NCBI GenBank assembly: GCA_035384605.1
Contig: DAOOIV010000091.1
Location: forward strand, 1-21,875
Direction: 5' to 3'
DNA from: Phycisphaerae bacterium
Lineage (GTDB): Bacteria > Planctomycetota > Phycisphaerae > UBA1845 > PWPN01
Length of the DNA: 21,875 nt
The notes beneath the pieces are model-generated. The model was not told where the DNA came from. It saw only the letters and a list, made by a program, of their open reading frames with translations, and ran no database searches. Positions 20,848 to 21,875 of this stretch are shown piece after piece (the stretch's first letter is position 1; each line of letters opens with the position of its first letter). Both the position numbers and the translations under genes were made by a program.

Positions 20848-21576
20848 CTACAGCCCGGCGGTTCTCCGCTCGACCGCCTCCAGCCGGCGGCGGAGTTCGG
20901 CCATTTCCTCGTGAAGCTCGGCTATCTCCTCTTGAAGGGCGCCGATCTCCTGTCGAAAGGCCGCTGATGCACCATCCGTCAGGGGCGCGGCTGCAGGACT
21001 CGACAACGAATGCGGAACCGGGTGGGTCGCGTGATCGACCGGCGATGCCACGGCAGTCGGCGGCGCCTCGTCCTCGGGATACAGCAGGTGCGTGTAGCGG
21101 GTTGCCGACTGGCCGGGCTCACGGGGCATCGCCGCCACCAGTGGCGGATCGGACTCCCCTTTGCTCAAAGAGCCCAAAGCCGTCATCAGCGCCTCGAGGC
21201 TCTCGAACTGGAACATGCGAGCGCATCGCGAGCGCAATTCGCCGGGTGTCTGTGGGCCGCGGAGCAGCAGCTCAGTCATAATCGCCTGCTGCCGACGGCT
21301 CCAGCCGAACGCAGACTCGATTTCGTGACGATACCGCTGCGTGCGTGCCCCAGGCGCGGGCAGCACCAGTGTGACCAGATTGCGGGCCCGCAGAGCCTCC
21401 AGCGTCCGCAGCACGGTCTCTTCGTCCAGTTTCATCTCGGGGTCACGATTGTTCTTCTGATTGCAGCCGGCCATGATGGCGTTCGGCGTCATCGGATAAT
21501 ACTCAGGCTGGGTCAGCGATTTTTCCATCAGCACACCCAATACGCGACGTTCGATCGCATTCAGGGTCAAATCCAT
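20848..21576 (-). CDS. yceH: YceH family protein (DUF480)
   Basis: The 242-residue protein matches YceH/UPF0502: LTLNAIERRVLGVLMEKSLTQPEYYPMT, then NAIMAGCNQKNNRDPEM, LRTLEALRARNLV, QRYRHE, and in the second half ELLLRGPQTPGELRSRC. The family folds as two winged-helix domains, so nucleic acid binding is suspected, but its function is not established. After residue 160 comes a low-complexity linker and a C-terminal heptad coiled coil (EIGALQEEIAELHEEMAEL), suggesting self-association. The ATG at 21576 has GGAG about 9 bp upstream; the TTG at 21591 lacks such a site. The gene stands alone upstream of ispA, 114 bp away. Confidence 0.92.
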   Translation of the reverse strand: MDLTLNAIERRVLGVLMEKSLTQPEYYPMTPNAIMAGCNQKNNRDPEMKLDEETVLRTLEALRARNLVTLVLPAPGARTQRYRHEIESAFGWSRRQQAIMTELLLRGPQTPGELRSRCARMFQFESLEALMTALGSLSKGESDPPLVAAMPREPGQSATRYTHLLYPEDEAPPTAVASPVDHATHPVPHSLSSPAAAPLTDGASAAFRQEIGALQEEIAELHEEMAELRRRLEAVERRTAGL

Positions 21577-21603
21577 GGCATCGGTCTCCAACTTGCTAAG
21601 CTT

Positions 21604-21723
21604 TTAGACCTCTAGGCACTTGGACTTCCAGACCGTTAGACCACGCCAGACGCATGACCGTCCCCAGACTGACGAACACCGAACGTCCCAGACCTCACTG
21701 AAGGATTAGACAACCAGAGGTCT
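21604..21723. repeat. Degenerate repeat with hexamer phase
   Basis: Six copies of YYAGAC start at 21604, 21628, 21646, 21664, 21688 and 21706. Every spacing is 18 or 24 bp, so all lie in one 6-bp phase; four read CCAGAC and two TTAGAC. A further TTAGAC at 21636 is out of phase. In-frame stops rule out a coding repeat. The array ends 28 bp before the yceH ATG and could be a decayed tandem repeat or a set of binding sites. Confidence 0.5.
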
Positions 21724-21741
21724 AAGGCGGACCGCCTTTTT
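21724..21741 (+). terminator. Weak terminator-like hairpin
   Basis: AAGGC (21724-21728) pairs with GCCTT (21734-21738) around GGACC and the T-run continues to 21741. It has the right shape for a plus-strand terminator, but no plus-strand gene precedes it nearby, so it may be incidental. From 21742 to the window end I see no gene or clear signal. Confidence 0.28.
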
Positions 21742-21875
21742 GCGGGCCGCAACCCAAGCGCTCTGCGATCGAGAAACATGCGCGCAAGCCGCACAGATGT
21801 CTGGTCGTAAGGTTCCAAGCGTCTAGCGGACCTTTCCGACTTATCCTACCGCTTCTCATATTTCTGAACAGGCTG

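Noticed and set aside
21636..21818. Minus-strand 60-codon frame at the window end
   Set aside because: It reads through the phased repeat and the hairpin and has no family resemblance.
1..21875. tRNA, rRNA, CRISPR array or known riboswitch
   Set aside because: Reading both strands showed no tRNA-like T-loop context, no ribosomal RNA sequence, no spaced direct repeats of CRISPR type and no riboswitch core that I recognise.

Overview
The window looks like a piece of chromosome from a high-GC planctomycete, probably of the Phycisphaerae type. This is inferred from four things: a secreted protein ending in two dockerin-like calcium repeats, a rhomboid protease fused to a TPR tail, the planctomycete flavour of the Dxs sequence, and hairpin-rich intergenic DNA. 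No rRNA, tRNA, CRISPR array, transposase or phage gene was seen. Seventeen complete protein genes and one partial one are supported. Most long reading frames opposite them are GC-rich antisense shadows.

Left part (1-5280). A partial gene ends at position 55 with a terminator-like hairpin. A BrnT-type toxin and a small antitoxin-like gene follow on the plus strand. A run of three hairpins separates them from aroB (3-dehydroquinate synthase, minus strand). Upstream of aroB on the same strand are a rhomboid protease and a DUF1844 protein, with a possible miniature mobile element of about 245 bp between rhomboid and aroB. A secreted dockerin-type protein of unknown function follows.

Middle part (5280-11150). 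An 861-bp stretch without a convincing gene holds hairpin repeats. Next comes an exported, probably envelope-attached beta-propeller protein (GH43-like fold). Opposite it is a minus-strand group: a WbsX/GH99-like protein, a family 2 glycosyltransferase, and a large conserved hypothetical protein with a distant BshC-like motif pattern that is coupled to the glycosyltransferase.

Right-centre (11150-16110). A plus-strand cluster holds a divergent GrpE with a histone-like basic tail, a lid-less Hsp70 (translationally coupled to grpE), a TPR lipoprotein, and a PAP2-fold lipoprotein (overlapping the TPR gene by 4 bp). A perfect 15-bp palindrome covers the predicted -10 box of grpE. This is the best candidate for an undescribed system: a dedicated Hsp70/GrpE pair beside two envelope lipoproteins.

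Right end (16270-21875). Minus-strand genes encode an HD-GYP protein (c-di-GMP phosphodiesterase family, with one altered metal-site residue), Dxs and an IspA-type prenyl synthase (both isoprenoid precursor synthesis), and a YceH/DUF480 protein. Upstream of yceH lies a degenerate repeat phased in 6-bp steps.
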